From: VYFG01 sp965204165
GTDB taxonomy: Bacteria; Pseudomonadota; Gammaproteobacteria; Arenicellales; Poriferihabitantaceae
Length of the DNA stretch: 64,000 nucleotides
Assembly: GCA_965204165.1 (NCBI GenBank)
Contig: OZ241969.1
Location: 2,418,001-2,482,000 of the forward strand
Reading direction: 5' to 3'
Shown here piece after piece: positions 51,440 to 61,225 of this stretch. A program made the position numbers and the translations under genes. The notes under the pieces are model-generated. The model was not told where the DNA came from. It ran no database searches and saw only the letters and a program-made list of their open reading frames with translations. How positions within the stretch are numbered: position 1 is the stretch's first letter; every line of letters begins with the position of its first letter.

Positions 51440-53062
51440 TCATTCCACCCGGATTTCAATGATGGAGGGGACCTTGTCCTCAAGCGCGGCGGTAAAAGCC
51501 GGCATGAATTCCTCGGTATAGGTCACGACATATCCCCGGCCCCCGTAGGCCTCGGCCAGTCGGGCGAAATCCGGGTTCACGAGGTCCGTGCCGACGACAT
51601 GTCCGGGATAATGCTGTTCCTGGTGGTTGCGGATGGAGCCGAGGCGGTTGTTGTTGATGACCAGGAACACGATTGGCAATCCGTATTTCACCGCGGTCGC
51701 GAACTCCTGGCCGTTCATGAGAAAGCAGCCGTCACCGTTGAAGGACACGACAGGAACTTCCGGCCTGAGCAGTTTCGCCGCCACCGCGGCGGGAACGCTG
51801 TACCCCATGGTGCCGTTTGTGGAGCCCAGGTGGGTGCCCGACTGCCTGTACTGGTAGAACCGCTGCCCCCAGGAGGTGTAGCTGCCGGCACCCACGGTGA
51901 TCACGGCTTCCGCCGGCAGGGATTTCCGGAGATGGGCGCAGATCGCATCCATGCGCACCGCCTGGCCCTCGCTCACCGGTTCGTCCACCCAGCGCTGATA
52001 GCGCTCGTGCAGCGACTTGATCATCATGCGGCGACCGGCGTCCTGTACGGAAACATGCTGCATGGCGGACAGGAAGGCCAGGCTGGTGCTGGTCACGGCG
52101 ATATCGGCATGAAATACCGCGTTCATTTCCTCGGCGCCCGGGTGAACGTGCACCAGCTGCTGGCCGGTGATACCGATCGGCGGAGGAATGATTTCATAGC
52201 CCTGCGTGGTCATTTCACCGAGCCTTGGGCCGATGACCAGCAGCAGGTCGGCGGCAGGAAGGTACTCTTGCAGGACCGGCGACACCATGAGACCCAGTTC
52301 GCCGATGAAGTTGGTATGGGTGTTGTCGAAGGCATCCTGACGCCGGAATGCGGCGGCCACGGGAATCTGGTGCCGGTCCGCGACCCGGGTCAGCAGGATC
52401 AGCGTATTCTGGTTCCAGCTGCTGTCTCCGCAGATGATCAGTGGCCGTTCCGATTTTCCCAGAAGGTCCACCACCCGGTCGACCGCGGCGGGTGAGGGCG
52501 CCGCGGCGAACCGGGCCTGGGTATGGGGGTCCGACAGGGGAATGTCGGGCACATCCACTTCGTCCCGGAGCATGTCCTCGTACAGCACCACCACCACCGG
52601 GCCCGGCCGGCCACCCGTGGCGCATTGCCACGCATGATTCAGTTGCTCCGGGATCCGGCGGGCGTCGTCGATGCTGATGACCTGCTTGGCGATCCCGTCG
52701 AATGCCCGGTGATAGTCCAGTTCCTGGAAAGCCTCCCGGCCCCGGAAGCCCCGGGGGACCTGGCCGACAAAACAGATCACCGGCGTGGAATCCTGGTACG
52801 CGGTATGTATGCCCACCATGGCATTGGTTGCACCGGGCCCCCGGGAGACGAAACAGATGCCGGGCTGTCCGGTCAGTTTGCCCCAGGCTTCGGCCATATA
52901 GGCGGCGCCGCCCTCCTGCCTGCAGGTGATCAGGCGAAAACGGCCGTAGTGCCCGTACATGGCATCCAGTGCGGCGAGAAAACTTTCGCCCGGCACGCAG
53001 AACGCGGTGTCCGCGCCCAGACCGAGCAAGCCATCGATCAGTATCCTGCCACCGCTACGCAT
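51440..53062 (-). CDS. Thiamine-diphosphate enzyme, acetolactate-synthase-like
   Basis: The 540-residue protein has the three-domain ThDP layout. The N-terminal Pyr domain carries the catalytic Glu in CRQEGGAAYMAEAWG near residue 48, and the middle domain starts near 195. The PP domain has the ThDP motif GDGCFLMNGQEFATAVKYG ending in NNN (~425-455). The family includes acetolactate synthase, benzoylformate decarboxylase and oxalyl-CoA decarboxylase. There is no small-subunit gene nearby, so a catabolic decarboxylase or ligase is more likely than branched-chain amino acid synthesis. The substrate is unknown. Confidence 0.82.
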   Translation of the reverse strand: MRSGGRILIDGLLGLGADTAFCVPGESFLAALDAMYGHYGRFRLITCRQEGGAAYMAEAWGKLTGQPGICFVSRGPGATNAMVGIHTAYQDSTPVICFVGQVPRGFRGREAFQELDYHRAFDGIAKQVISIDDARRIPEQLNHAWQCATGGRPGPVVVVLYEDMLRDEVDVPDIPLSDPHTQARFAAAPSPAAVDRVVDLLGKSERPLIICGDSSWNQNTLILLTRVADRHQIPVAAAFRRQDAFDNTHTNFIGELGLMVSPVLQEYLPAADLLLVIGPRLGEMTTQGYEIIPPPIGITGQQLVHVHPGAEEMNAVFHADIAVTSTSLAFLSAMQHVSVQDAGRRMMIKSLHERYQRWVDEPVSEGQAVRMDAICAHLRKSLPAEAVITVGAGSYTSWGQRFYQYRQSGTHLGSTNGTMGYSVPAAVAAKLLRPEVPVVSFNGDGCFLMNGQEFATAVKYGLPIVFLVINNNRLGSIRNHQEQHYPGHVVGTDLVNPDFARLAEAYGGRGYVVTYTEEFMPAFTAALEDKVPSIIEIRVE

Positions 53063-53341
53063 GTTGAAACCGGCCGGTCATTTTGATGGCTGATTATACG
53101 CATGTCCCATCCCCCATATGGCCATGATTCCCCGCCCCTGTCCCTTTTGCATGCCGCACAGGAGGATGTCACCGGTTGATGGAGACGGGATCGCTGGTAC
53201 GGCCTGTCTTGGGATACGTCGGCTCGGGCGGTCCGGTTCCGGCCATCGCCGGGATGAGCGGAAGCAATCACGGCCTGCATTGACAATGCCCGCAGCCGGG
53301 TTGCATGCTTCGCCGGTCCGTCATTGCCCCTGCCTGCCACC

Positions 53342-55375
53342 ATGTCCAATTCGCAGGACCCCCTGTTGAGTCCCTTCACGATCCGCGGCAAGCGGTTCCG
53401 CAACCGCATCATGTCCACCAGCCATGCCTGCGGCCTGGAGGAGGACGGCGGCATGCCGGCGGAACGCTACCAGGCCTATCACGAGGCGAAGGCGCGGGGC
53501 GGCATCGGTCTGACCATGTTCGGCGGCTCGGCCTACGTGACGCCGGATTCCACCTGGCAGTCGGGGCAGCTCAACATGTCCTCGGACCGCATCATCCCCT
53601 ACCTGGCGCAGTTTTCCCGGCGGGTGCACGATGCCGGTGCGGCGATCATGATCCAGCTGACGCACCTCGGGCGCCGCGGCGAGTCCCTGAGCCAGAACTG
53701 GCTCCCCACCCTGGCGCCCTCCGTGCTGCGGGAAACCGGGCACCGGAGTTTTCCCCGGGAAATGGACCGGCATGACATCGCGCGTGTCGTCCGGGCCTTC
53801 GGCGACGCGGCATGGCGTGCCAGGGAAGGCGGGCTGGAGGGCCTTGAGACCATGATCTGCGGGCACCTGATCGGCCAGTTCCTCTCGCCGGCCACGAACC
53901 GGCGAACGGACGCCTACGGCGGCTCCGAGGAAAACCGTTGCCGTTTCGGCATTGAGGTGCACGAGGAGATCCGCCGCCGGGTGGGGGACGACTTCATCGT
54001 CGGCATGCGTTTCCCCATCGACGAAACCCTGGAGGATGGACTGGATTTCGCGGCATGCGTGTCCATGGCGCTGCGTTTCCAGGCATCGGGGCTGGTGGAC
54101 TACTTCAATGTGAACTACGGCCGCATCGACACCGAACTGGTACTGATAACCGATTGCATGCCGGGCATGGCCTCACCCATGGCGCCCTGGCTCGAGAAGG
54201 CGGGCGCATTCAAGCGTGAAGTGGGTCTGCCGGTGTTTCACGCCGCGCGGATCACGGATCTCGCCACCGCCCGTTATGCCATCCGTGAGGGTCTGCTCGA
54301 CATGGTGGCCATGACCCGGGGGCACATTGCGGACCCGGAAATCGTCAACAAGCTGACCCGGGGAGAGGAGGAGCGCATCCGGCCCTGCGTCGGGATGACC
54401 CATTGCATGGGGGACACCCGCCCAACCTGCGCGCACAACGCTGCCACCGGACGGGAACAGCGATGGCCCCAGGTCATCGGCAGATCGCCGGCACCGGGCC
54501 GCCGGTGTGTGGTGGCGGGTGGCGGTCCCGCGGGACTGGAAGCCGCCCGGGTGCTCGCCAGCCGGGGCCACGACGTGATCCTGTTCGAGGCGGCGGATGA
54601 CCTTGGCGGACAGCTTCGCATGGCCGGCAGGGCGAGCTGGCGGGGGGATGTCAGCGGCGTCATCGACTGGCGGCGGAGCGAACTCGGGCACCTTGACGTC
54701 GACGTGCGTCTCAACACCTATGTGGAAGCGGCGGACGTCATGGCGGAAAACCCGGAAATCGTGATCATCGCCACCGGCGGCGTGCCGGATCTCGAATGGC
54801 TGTCCGGCCATGAACTGGTGACCCCGGCCTGGGATGTGCTCAGCGGGATCGCCCCGCCGGTGGACGAGACGGTGATCTATGACGGCACCGGGCGGCATCC
54901 CGCGCTGACCGTGGCGGAGGTCTGCCGGGAGGCCGGCAGGGAAATGAAACTGGTGTTGCTGGACGACCGGCCCGGGGTGGAACTGCCTTACGGCGAGCGG
55001 GTGATCTGGAAACGGGAGTTTGCCAGGAAGGGGATCGTGCCGATCCTGGAGCGCCGGCTCACCGGCGTGGAGCGGGACGGGGACCGTCTGCTGGCCCGCT
55101 TTCACCATGAACTGACCGGAGAGCCGATGACACTGTCGGCGATGCAGGTCGTGGTGGAGCACGGCACGGTGCCCGCCGACGAGCTGATCCAGTCGCTAAG
55201 GGGCGATTCGGTCAACGACGGGGTCACCGACCTGGATGCGTTGCTGGCGGGAGAGCCCCAGCCCCACGCAGGCGGAGAAAACGGATACGCCCTGTACCGG
55301 ATCGGCGACGCCGAGTCCAGCCGCAACCTGGCGGCGGCGATCTTCGATGCCCTCAGGCTGTGTTCGGTGATGTGA
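53342..55375 (+). CDS. OYE-type flavin/Fe-S oxidoreductase, N-methyl demethylase-like
   Basis: The ATG at 53342 gives 677 residues. An FMN TIM-barrel of the Old Yellow Enzyme family (LLSPFTIRGKRFRNRIMSTS at residues ~8-27; the GGLEGLETMICGHLIGQFLS block near 165) is followed by an Fe-S segment. FAD/NAD(P)-binding domains follow (VVAGGGPAGLEAARVLASRG near 393). The Fe-S segment reads CVGMTHCMGDTRPTC, not the usual C-x2-C-x3-C. From memory this variant is typical of the subgroup that demethylates N-methylproline-type and related betaines. A methylated-amine substrate would suit the betaine-linked genes at 0-9 kb, but that link is speculative. Confidence 0.8.
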   Translation: MSNSQDPLLSPFTIRGKRFRNRIMSTSHACGLEEDGGMPAERYQAYHEAKARGGIGLTMFGGSAYVTPDSTWQSGQLNMSSDRIIPYLAQFSRRVHDAGAAIMIQLTHLGRRGESLSQNWLPTLAPSVLRETGHRSFPREMDRHDIARVVRAFGDAAWRAREGGLEGLETMICGHLIGQFLSPATNRRTDAYGGSEENRCRFGIEVHEEIRRRVGDDFIVGMRFPIDETLEDGLDFAACVSMALRFQASGLVDYFNVNYGRIDTELVLITDCMPGMASPMAPWLEKAGAFKREVGLPVFHAARITDLATARYAIREGLLDMVAMTRGHIADPEIVNKLTRGEEERIRPCVGMTHCMGDTRPTCAHNAATGREQRWPQVIGRSPAPGRRCVVAGGGPAGLEAARVLASRGHDVILFEAADDLGGQLRMAGRASWRGDVSGVIDWRRSELGHLDVDVRLNTYVEAADVMAENPEIVIIATGGVPDLEWLSGHELVTPAWDVLSGIAPPVDETVIYDGTGRHPALTVAEVCREAGREMKLVLLDDRPGVELPYGERVIWKREFARKGIVPILERRLTGVERDGDRLLARFHHELTGEPMTLSAMQVVVEHGTVPADELIQSLRGDSVNDGVTDLDALLAGEPQPHAGGENGYALYRIGDAESSRNLAAAIFDALRLCSVM

Positions 55376-55446
55376 CGGGCCGGGTCAGCGCCGCCGCGGG
55401 GAGGGGCAGGGAGCAGCGCGGTTGAGCGGGTGCATGGGCCGGCGAT

Positions 55447-56409
55447 TCACCCCTCCGGCCCGGAGGAATCCTCCGCCAACAATATCCCGGACACCATCAG
55501 GTCCAGGTGACCGCCTCCGCCGTTCTTGTACACGGTGATCTCCCTGTTCGATCGCCTGCCGGGATGTTTTCCGCGCGCAAGATCAAAGAGATCGGCCTGG
55601 ATTTCCTCCCTCGACAGCGTACCCTCGTTGAACGCCGTGATCAGCTCTCCCGAGTCCTCGAGCGCGCTCCAGGGGGAGTCCACGAACACCGAGGAGCGGC
55701 TAATGGCCTCCCCGTCGCATTCTTGCATGTCGGTGCGGAAGCTGCCCACCAGGTCGAGGTGCGTACCCGGCTTCAGCCACTTTCCCAGGATCAGCGGCTC
55801 CGTCGCCATGGTGGCGCAGGTGATCAGGTCGGCCTCGCGGGCGGCGGCCTCGAGGTCCCGGACGGCGGTGAGTTCGATGCCGGGAAGGTCAAGGTCCCGG
55901 ACCATACTCGCGGCCCGGGACGCGGTACGGTTCCAGACGGCCACCCGGCGGATGGCGGGACGGACCGCCAGGTGGGCCATGGCCAGGTGCGGCGCCAGTG
56001 CGCCGGCACCCACCACCAGGAGGGATTCGCAGTCCTCGCGGGCCAGGAAATGGCTGCCGGCGGCGGAGTCGGCCGCGGTCTTTCGCAACGTCAGCGCGGT
56101 ACCGTCCACCACGGCCCTGGGCTTGCCGTTTGTGCCGTCGAACAGCACGAACACGGCCTGGACCGACGGCAGTCCGCTGCCATTGAACTCGTTGTGCGGA
56201 AACAACGTCACCAGCTTTGACCCCAGCACATGTCCGCGTTGCCAGGCCGGCAGGCTGAGGAAGATGTCCTCGCCTCCGCCGGCGCTCGGCTGCGTCTGGA
56301 GCAGGCTCTGGGAAAGGTCCACATCGCGATGGTGTGCGTCGATCAGGGCCGGAACCAGCGACGCGTAGGGCAATGCCCCGTGGACCTGGTTGCTGTCGAA
56401 GAAGTGCAT
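55447..56409 (-). CDS. Ornithine cyclodeaminase / mu-crystallin family protein
   Basis: The 320-residue protein has the family pattern: LFPHNEFNGSGLPSVQAVFVLFDGTNG near residue 68, TALTLRKTAADSA near 105, and the NAD-binding VVGAGALAPHLAMAHL near 130. NGSFRTDMQEC-like text near 222 reads here as VGSFRTDMQECDGEA. Family members include ornithine cyclodeaminase, ketimine reductases and alanine or lysine dehydrogenases. It may reduce cyclic imines produced by the neighbouring flavoenzyme; this is inferred from adjacency. It converges on that gene with 71 bases between. Confidence 0.82.
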   Translation of the reverse strand: MHFFDSNQVHGALPYASLVPALIDAHHRDVDLSQSLLQTQPSAGGGEDIFLSLPAWQRGHVLGSKLVTLFPHNEFNGSGLPSVQAVFVLFDGTNGKPRAVVDGTALTLRKTAADSAAGSHFLAREDCESLLVVGAGALAPHLAMAHLAVRPAIRRVAVWNRTASRAASMVRDLDLPGIELTAVRDLEAAAREADLITCATMATEPLILGKWLKPGTHLDLVGSFRTDMQECDGEAISRSSVFVDSPWSALEDSGELITAFNEGTLSREEIQADLFDLARGKHPGRRSNREITVYKNGGGGHLDLMVSGILLAEDSSGPEG

Positions 56410-56737
56410 GCTGGAAACCGTTCAGAATTTTGTGATGGCCGTGCAACCATCCCGGGCATGTGCCGTGATTGCCCGGCCCGCAAGAGAATACGTCTTTTCC
56501 GGGTCCAGGAATAGCCGTGATCGGCCGTGATTGGCATCCCCGCGGGTTTCAGCGGAAACTGACCCGGGAGCAACGTAGCGGTTACAATCGGAATTCGGGG
56601 TCGGGCCGATCAGGGCGGACCAGGCCGGCGCATCGCCGCCGTTGAAATCGGGAAGCCCGGGCCCAAGTATTTCTACCAGTGAATTCTTCCAGATCGCCAG
56701 AAGGCCAGCAGCAACCGTGAATCAGGCAACCGTTCCC

Positions 56738-57970
56738 ATGGAATCCACCGCGACGTTCGACATTGATCGGATACGGCGTGACTTTCCCATCCTGTCCCGG
56801 GAGGTCAACGGCCGCCCGCTGGTCTATCTCGACAACGGCGCCACCTCGCAAAAGCCCCGGTCGGTGATCGACACCATCGACCACTACTACACGGAGGAGA
56901 ACGCCAATATTCACCGCGGCGTGCATCACCTGAGCCAGGTCGCCACCCAGGCCTACGAGGATGCGCGGGAAACCATTGCCCGGTGGATCAACGCACCGGC
57001 GAGCCGCCAGGTGCTGTTTACCCGCGGCACCACCGAAGCCATCAATCTGGTGGCCTCCAGCTGGGGCCGTGACGTGCTCTTCCCGGGTGACGAGATGGTA
57101 GTTTCAACCATGGAGCACCATTCCAACATCGTTCCCTGGCAGATGATCTGCGAGGAGCGGTGCGCGAAGCTGAAAGTGATTCCCATGTCCGGCAGCGGCG
57201 AGCTGAACATGGACGCCTTCGAGGGACTGCTTACCGAACGTACCCGGCTGGTGTCGGTGGCCCACGTGTCCAATACGCTGGGTACGATCAACCCGGTGCG
57301 GGAGATCATCGCCCGGGCCCATGAGGCGGGCGCGCTGGTGCTGCTCGACGGCGCCCAGGCGCTGCCGCACATGCGGATCGACGTGCAGGAACTGGGCGCC
57401 GACTTCTATGCGTTTTCGGGGCACAAGGTGTTCGGACCCACCGGCGTCGGCATACTCTACGGGCGCGAGGAACTGCTGGATTCCATGCCGCCCTACCAGG
57501 GTGGGGGGGACATGATCGAGAAGGTGACTTTCGAGCGCACCACCTACAATACACTGCCGCACAAGTTCGAGGCCGGTACGCCGAACATTGTCGGCGGCAT
57601 CGGCCTCGCGGCGGCCATCGACTATGTCTCGGCCCTGGACCAGGCGGCATTCATGGCCCATGAAAAGGATCTGCTCGACTACGCCACGTCGGCGCTTTGC
57701 GACATTCCCGGGCTCGGCATTGTCGGCACCGCGGCCAACAAGGCCAGCGTGATTTCCTTCAACCTCGAGGGACAGCATCCGTTTGATGTCGGTACGCTGC
57801 TGGATCAGCAGGGTGTGGCGGTCCGCACGGGACATCACTGCACCCAGCCGCTGATGGACTACTACGGCATTCCGGGCACGGTGCGGGCATCCTTCGCGTT
57901 CTACAACAGCCGCGCGGATGTGGATGCGCTGGTCAACGCCATCCGGCGCGCGGCGGACATGCTGGGCTGA
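56738..57970 (+). CDS. sufS: Cysteine desulfurase SufS
   Basis: The ATG at 56738 gives 410 residues, the SufS length. A GTG at 56717 with an AGAAGG upstream is an alternative start. The PLP lysine is in FSGHKVFGPTGVG (near residue 226) and the catalytic Cys in VAVRTGHHCTQPLM (near residue 366). The LDNGATSQKP and NIHRGVHHLS motifs are of the group II type. It supplies persulfide sulfur for Fe-S clusters. sufE overlaps its stop by one base; the rest of the suf operon is not in the window. Confidence 0.95.
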   Translation: MESTATFDIDRIRRDFPILSREVNGRPLVYLDNGATSQKPRSVIDTIDHYYTEENANIHRGVHHLSQVATQAYEDARETIARWINAPASRQVLFTRGTTEAINLVASSWGRDVLFPGDEMVVSTMEHHSNIVPWQMICEERCAKLKVIPMSGSGELNMDAFEGLLTERTRLVSVAHVSNTLGTINPVREIIARAHEAGALVLLDGAQALPHMRIDVQELGADFYAFSGHKVFGPTGVGILYGREELLDSMPPYQGGGDMIEKVTFERTTYNTLPHKFEAGTPNIVGGIGLAAAIDYVSALDQAAFMAHEKDLLDYATSALCDIPGLGIVGTAANKASVISFNLEGQHPFDVGTLLDQQGVAVRTGHHCTQPLMDYYGIPGTVRASFAFYNSRADVDALVNAIRRAADMLG

Positions 57971-58395
57971 TGAGCGGGACCATCAACGCCATCCAGGACG
58001 AGGTGGTGGAGGAGTTCGGCTTTTTCGACCGGTGGATGGACAAGTATGAATACCTGATCGACCTCGGCAGGAAACTGCCGCTGATCGATGCGGCGTACAA
58101 GGACGGAGCACACCTGATCCCCGGTTGCCAGAGCCAGGTCTGGCTCCATTCCGAACTTGAGAGCGGACGCGTCCGGTTTACCGCGGACAGCGATGCCATT
58201 ATCACCAAGGGCATCATCGCGCTCCTCGTCCGGGTGCTGTCGGATCAGAAACCGGGCGATATCGCCGCCGCGGACCTTTACTTCATCGACCGCATCGGTC
58301 TCAGGGAACACCTGTCGCCCACCCGGTCCAACGGCCTGGTCAACATGGTCAACCGGATGCGGGCGATCGGAGAGGAATACGCCCGGCTGAACTGA
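57970..58395 (+). CDS. sufE: Cysteine desulfuration protein SufE
   Basis: The 141-residue protein has the SufE active-site Cys in LIPGCQSQVWLHSEL (near residue 50) and the TKGIIALLVRVLSDQ block. SufE accepts sulfur from SufS and raises its activity. It shares TGATG with sufS, so the two are translationally coupled. Confidence 0.95.
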   Translation: MSGTINAIQDEVVEEFGFFDRWMDKYEYLIDLGRKLPLIDAAYKDGAHLIPGCQSQVWLHSELESGRVRFTADSDAIITKGIIALLVRVLSDQKPGDIAAADLYFIDRIGLREHLSPTRSNGLVNMVNRMRAIGEEYARLN

Positions 58396-58480
58396 ACCGT
58401 CCGGGAACCTGTCCGGCTTCGCCATGGCCGGGCCGGAGGGTTCGGTCCGCTACGGGTGCCCTGCCACGGCCGGGCGGGAG

Positions 58481-58516
58481 CTGCCGCCGGTTCAGATTCT
58501 AAGCCGGCGGCGGCAG
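58481..58516. terminator. GC-rich hairpin between convergent sufE and vWA genes
   Basis: CTGCCGCCGG (58481-58490) pairs with CCGGCGG-CGGCAG (58503-58516) with a small bulge. There is no T run, so it could slow transcription from both sides. Confidence 0.45.
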
Positions 58517-58523
58517 TCTGATG

Positions 58524-60512
58524 CTACTGGTCCGTGGCGGTGACTGACTGGGCCAGGCGCACGAGCCGGATGAACTCGTTCCGGTAGCCGTAGGGGTCGT
58601 CCCCGCGCGCACCCTGCGCCAGTGAGACGACATCGTCATAGCCGTATTCGCCGGTGTAACGCCCCCCGTGGAGGAGTTCGCCGAAGGCGGCAACTGCCGC
58701 GGCAAAGCGGACGTCACGGGGTGCGTCGTCCACGTCCCCGTAGGCGTCGGCGACGGTCACCGGCCGCGTGATCAGTGTGCTTGTCTCGGCGTCGGGCTGC
58801 TTGTAGCGAATTTTCAGGAAGGCGAATTCGTCATTGAATTCGGTGCCCGGCTCCAAACCGGTTTCCTGGTAACGGAGGGGCGGTATCAGGCCCCCGTCCG
58901 AATCCGCCAATATCACCTCGTAGATGGCGGTGACCGTATGTCCCGCACCGATTTCTCCGGCATCGACCTTGTCGTTGCGGAAATCCTCGCGCGCAAGCAT
59001 GCGGGTCTCGTAGCCGATCAGTCGATATTCCTGGACCGCCGCGGGGTTGAACTCCACCTGGATCTTCACGTCCTTCGCGATGGTCACGAGCGTCGAGGTC
59101 ACTTCCTCGAGCAAGACCTTGCGGGCCTCCGACAGTGAATCGATATAGGCGGCGTTGCCGTTGCCGCTCTGGGCAAGATGCTGCATCACGTCATCGTTGT
59201 AGTTCCCCATCCCGAAGCCGAGCACCGACAGCGAGACTCCGCTCGCGCGCTTGCGCGAGATGAAGTCCTCCAGCTCCCCGGTGTCGGTCATGCCCACGTT
59301 GAAATCCCCGTCCGTGGCGAGGATCACCCGGTTGACGCCGTCCTCGACCATATTCCGCTCGGCCAGGAGGTAGGCCTGGCGGATGCCCTCCTCGCCTGCG
59401 GTGGAGCCGCCGGCCCCGAGACGTTCAAGGCTGGCCAGGATCGTTTTCCGGTCAGAGACCGGGGTCGGCTCCAGTACCACGCCGGCGGATCCGGCATACG
59501 CCACAATGGCGACCCGGTCATCCGGCGCCAGGGCGGTCAGCAGGAGCTTGAAGGAACGGATCAGAAGCGGCAGTTTGTTCGGCTCATCCATGGACCCCGA
59601 GGTGTCGATGAGGAACACCAGGTTGGCGCGGGGCGCGTCGCTCCGGTCAATCTCGTATCCCTTGATCCCGATGTGCATCAGCCGGGCCGCCCCGTTCCAC
59701 GGTGCCGGCATCAGGGAGACGTGCGCCGCGAACGGCGGGTCGCGCGTCTCGGGCGGAGCGTAATCGTAGGCGAAGTAGTTGATGAGTTCCTCGGTTCGCA
59801 CCGCGTCTGTGTCCTGGGGCAGGTAACCGTAATTCAGGGAGGCCCTGAGGAAAGCGTACGAGGCGGTGTCCACGTCGATGGAGAAGGTCGATACCGGCTC
59901 CTCGGCGGCCACCTTGACGGGGTTGGGGGAGAACTCCGTGAAGCGGTCCTCGCCCTGATATCTGGGATGGCTGGATTCGGCCGGCCCTGACAATGCCATC
60001 AGGCCACCAGACAATTCATCGGCCCGGTAGACCCGCGACCACCACCCGTCATCCTCGGACTGCGGCTGGGTTACGCTCTCTTCCATGCCGGTTGCTTCCA
60101 GTGACCTGGTCATGGTCTCCCGGTCCAGGGCCTTCTGTGCCGCGACCCTTGCTTCGTCCCCGGCCGGCTGTTCCGGGGTCGCCGCAGGGGAAGGCGGGGG
60201 CTGGTAGGACGGGTAGGGCAGATTCTGCGTCACCAGGATCTGGTAGGTGATCAGTCCGGTAACCGCCAGGGCGGCGCTGCCGGCAAATGCGAGTGAAGGG
60301 CGTGTCAGGGCCATGGCAAGTCTCCTTATCCATTGTGCGAATGCGCCGGAATTCGGCGCTCTTCCCCTGTGACGCGCTGCGTCGTCGATTCCTTGGTGAT
60401 GGCGGCTGAACGCCGCCTTCGCCTCGGAGATTGTCCGCTCGCGCACCGGTGCCGGTGCCCGCGGTGTCGTCGCGTGAAGCGCCGACTCAAGTTTCTCGAG
60501 TTCGTCACTCAT
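58524..60512 (-). CDS. Membrane-anchored von Willebrand factor A protein (YfbK-like)
   Basis: The 662-residue protein has four parts. A cytoplasmic N-terminal region of about 70 residues comes first, followed by one membrane helix (~73-94). A Pro-rich linker leads to a YfbK/DUF3520-type body with a vWA domain. MIDAS residues are D303-x-S305-x-S307 in FLIDTSGSM. The N terminus is encoded directly after an ECF sigma gene (TGATG overlap). This arrangement suggests it is the anti-sigma or sensing partner, although no zinc-finger anti-sigma motif is seen. Confidence 0.82.
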   Translation of the reverse strand: MSDELEKLESALHATTPRAPAPVRERTISEAKAAFSRHHQGIDDAARHRGRAPNSGAFAQWIRRLAMALTRPSLAFAGSAALAVTGLITYQILVTQNLPYPSYQPPPSPAATPEQPAGDEARVAAQKALDRETMTRSLEATGMEESVTQPQSEDDGWWSRVYRADELSGGLMALSGPAESSHPRYQGEDRFTEFSPNPVKVAAEEPVSTFSIDVDTASYAFLRASLNYGYLPQDTDAVRTEELINYFAYDYAPPETRDPPFAAHVSLMPAPWNGAARLMHIGIKGYEIDRSDAPRANLVFLIDTSGSMDEPNKLPLLIRSFKLLLTALAPDDRVAIVAYAGSAGVVLEPTPVSDRKTILASLERLGAGGSTAGEEGIRQAYLLAERNMVEDGVNRVILATDGDFNVGMTDTGELEDFISRKRASGVSLSVLGFGMGNYNDDVMQHLAQSGNGNAAYIDSLSEARKVLLEEVTSTLVTIAKDVKIQVEFNPAAVQEYRLIGYETRMLAREDFRNDKVDAGEIGAGHTVTAIYEVILADSDGGLIPPLRYQETGLEPGTEFNDEFAFLKIRYKQPDAETSTLITRPVTVADAYGDVDDAPRDVRFAAAVAAFGELLHGGRYTGEYGYDDVVSLAQGARGDDPYGYRNEFIRLVRLAQSVTATDQ

Positions 60513-61054
60513 CAGCCTGTTTCCTCATCTGCGGCCAGGGCACGAAGTCGTCTGCGAACCTCGTGCATCCGCCATGAAACCGTCTTTTCCGAGATGCCGA
60601 GCACCTCTCCTGCCTCCGCGTGGCGCAGTCCCTCTCCGAGCACCAGGAACACGGTGGTCCTCAGTTCTTCCGACAATTCGCCGAGGGCCTGGCGCAGCCA
60701 GACCGACTCGAACATGCCGGCGCCCTTGCCTTCTCGGGCAAGGGAGTCGAGTTCGGCATAGTTCCGCTCGCCCCGCTGACGCGCGGTCCTGCGGCGCAGG
60801 GCATCGTGGGCGGCATTGACCACGACCCGGTAGAGCCACGTGGTGAACCGGCTTTCTCCGCGGAAGGAGGAGAGCTTGGCCGGCAGCGCCACACAGACAT
60901 CCTGGGCGAGGTCCGCCGCCTCGTCCGCTTCCCCGAGCACACGGGCGCCCACCCGGTAGATCCGGTCATAGTGGCGCTCAAGCAGTGCCGCGAACGCATC
61001 CGGATCGCCCGCGGCGGCCTTGCGGGCCAGCGAACTGTCGGTGTTGTCACCCAT
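60512..61054 (-). CDS. ECF-type RNA polymerase sigma factor
   Basis: The 180-residue protein has sigma region 2 (AFAALLERHYDRIYRVG, then EADEAADLAQDVCVALPAKL) and region 4 (LRTTVFLVLGEGLRHAEAGEVLGISEKTVSWRMHE). A short linker without region 3 separates them, as in ECF factors. It is upstream of and overlapping the vWA gene, and would direct transcription in response to an envelope signal. Its own promoter was not recognised. Confidence 0.92.
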   Translation of the reverse strand: MGDNTDSSLARKAAAGDPDAFAALLERHYDRIYRVGARVLGEADEAADLAQDVCVALPAKLSSFRGESRFTTWLYRVVVNAAHDALRRRTARQRGERNYAELDSLAREGKGAGMFESVWLRQALGELSEELRTTVFLVLGEGLRHAEAGEVLGISEKTVSWRMHEVRRRLRALAADEETG

Positions 61055-61225
61055 GCGGGTACATCATGGTTCATCCCACAGCGATTTTCCCGTTTGACGC
61101 ATGCCGCACAGGAATCCTTGGGTTACCCGGCGGGCGGGAAGGCGCAGGGCGGTGTCCTGGATCACCCGGACCCGGGTTCATTCCCGGATTTCGCGCCGTT
61201 GGAATCCCGATCCTCCGGGTTCAAC

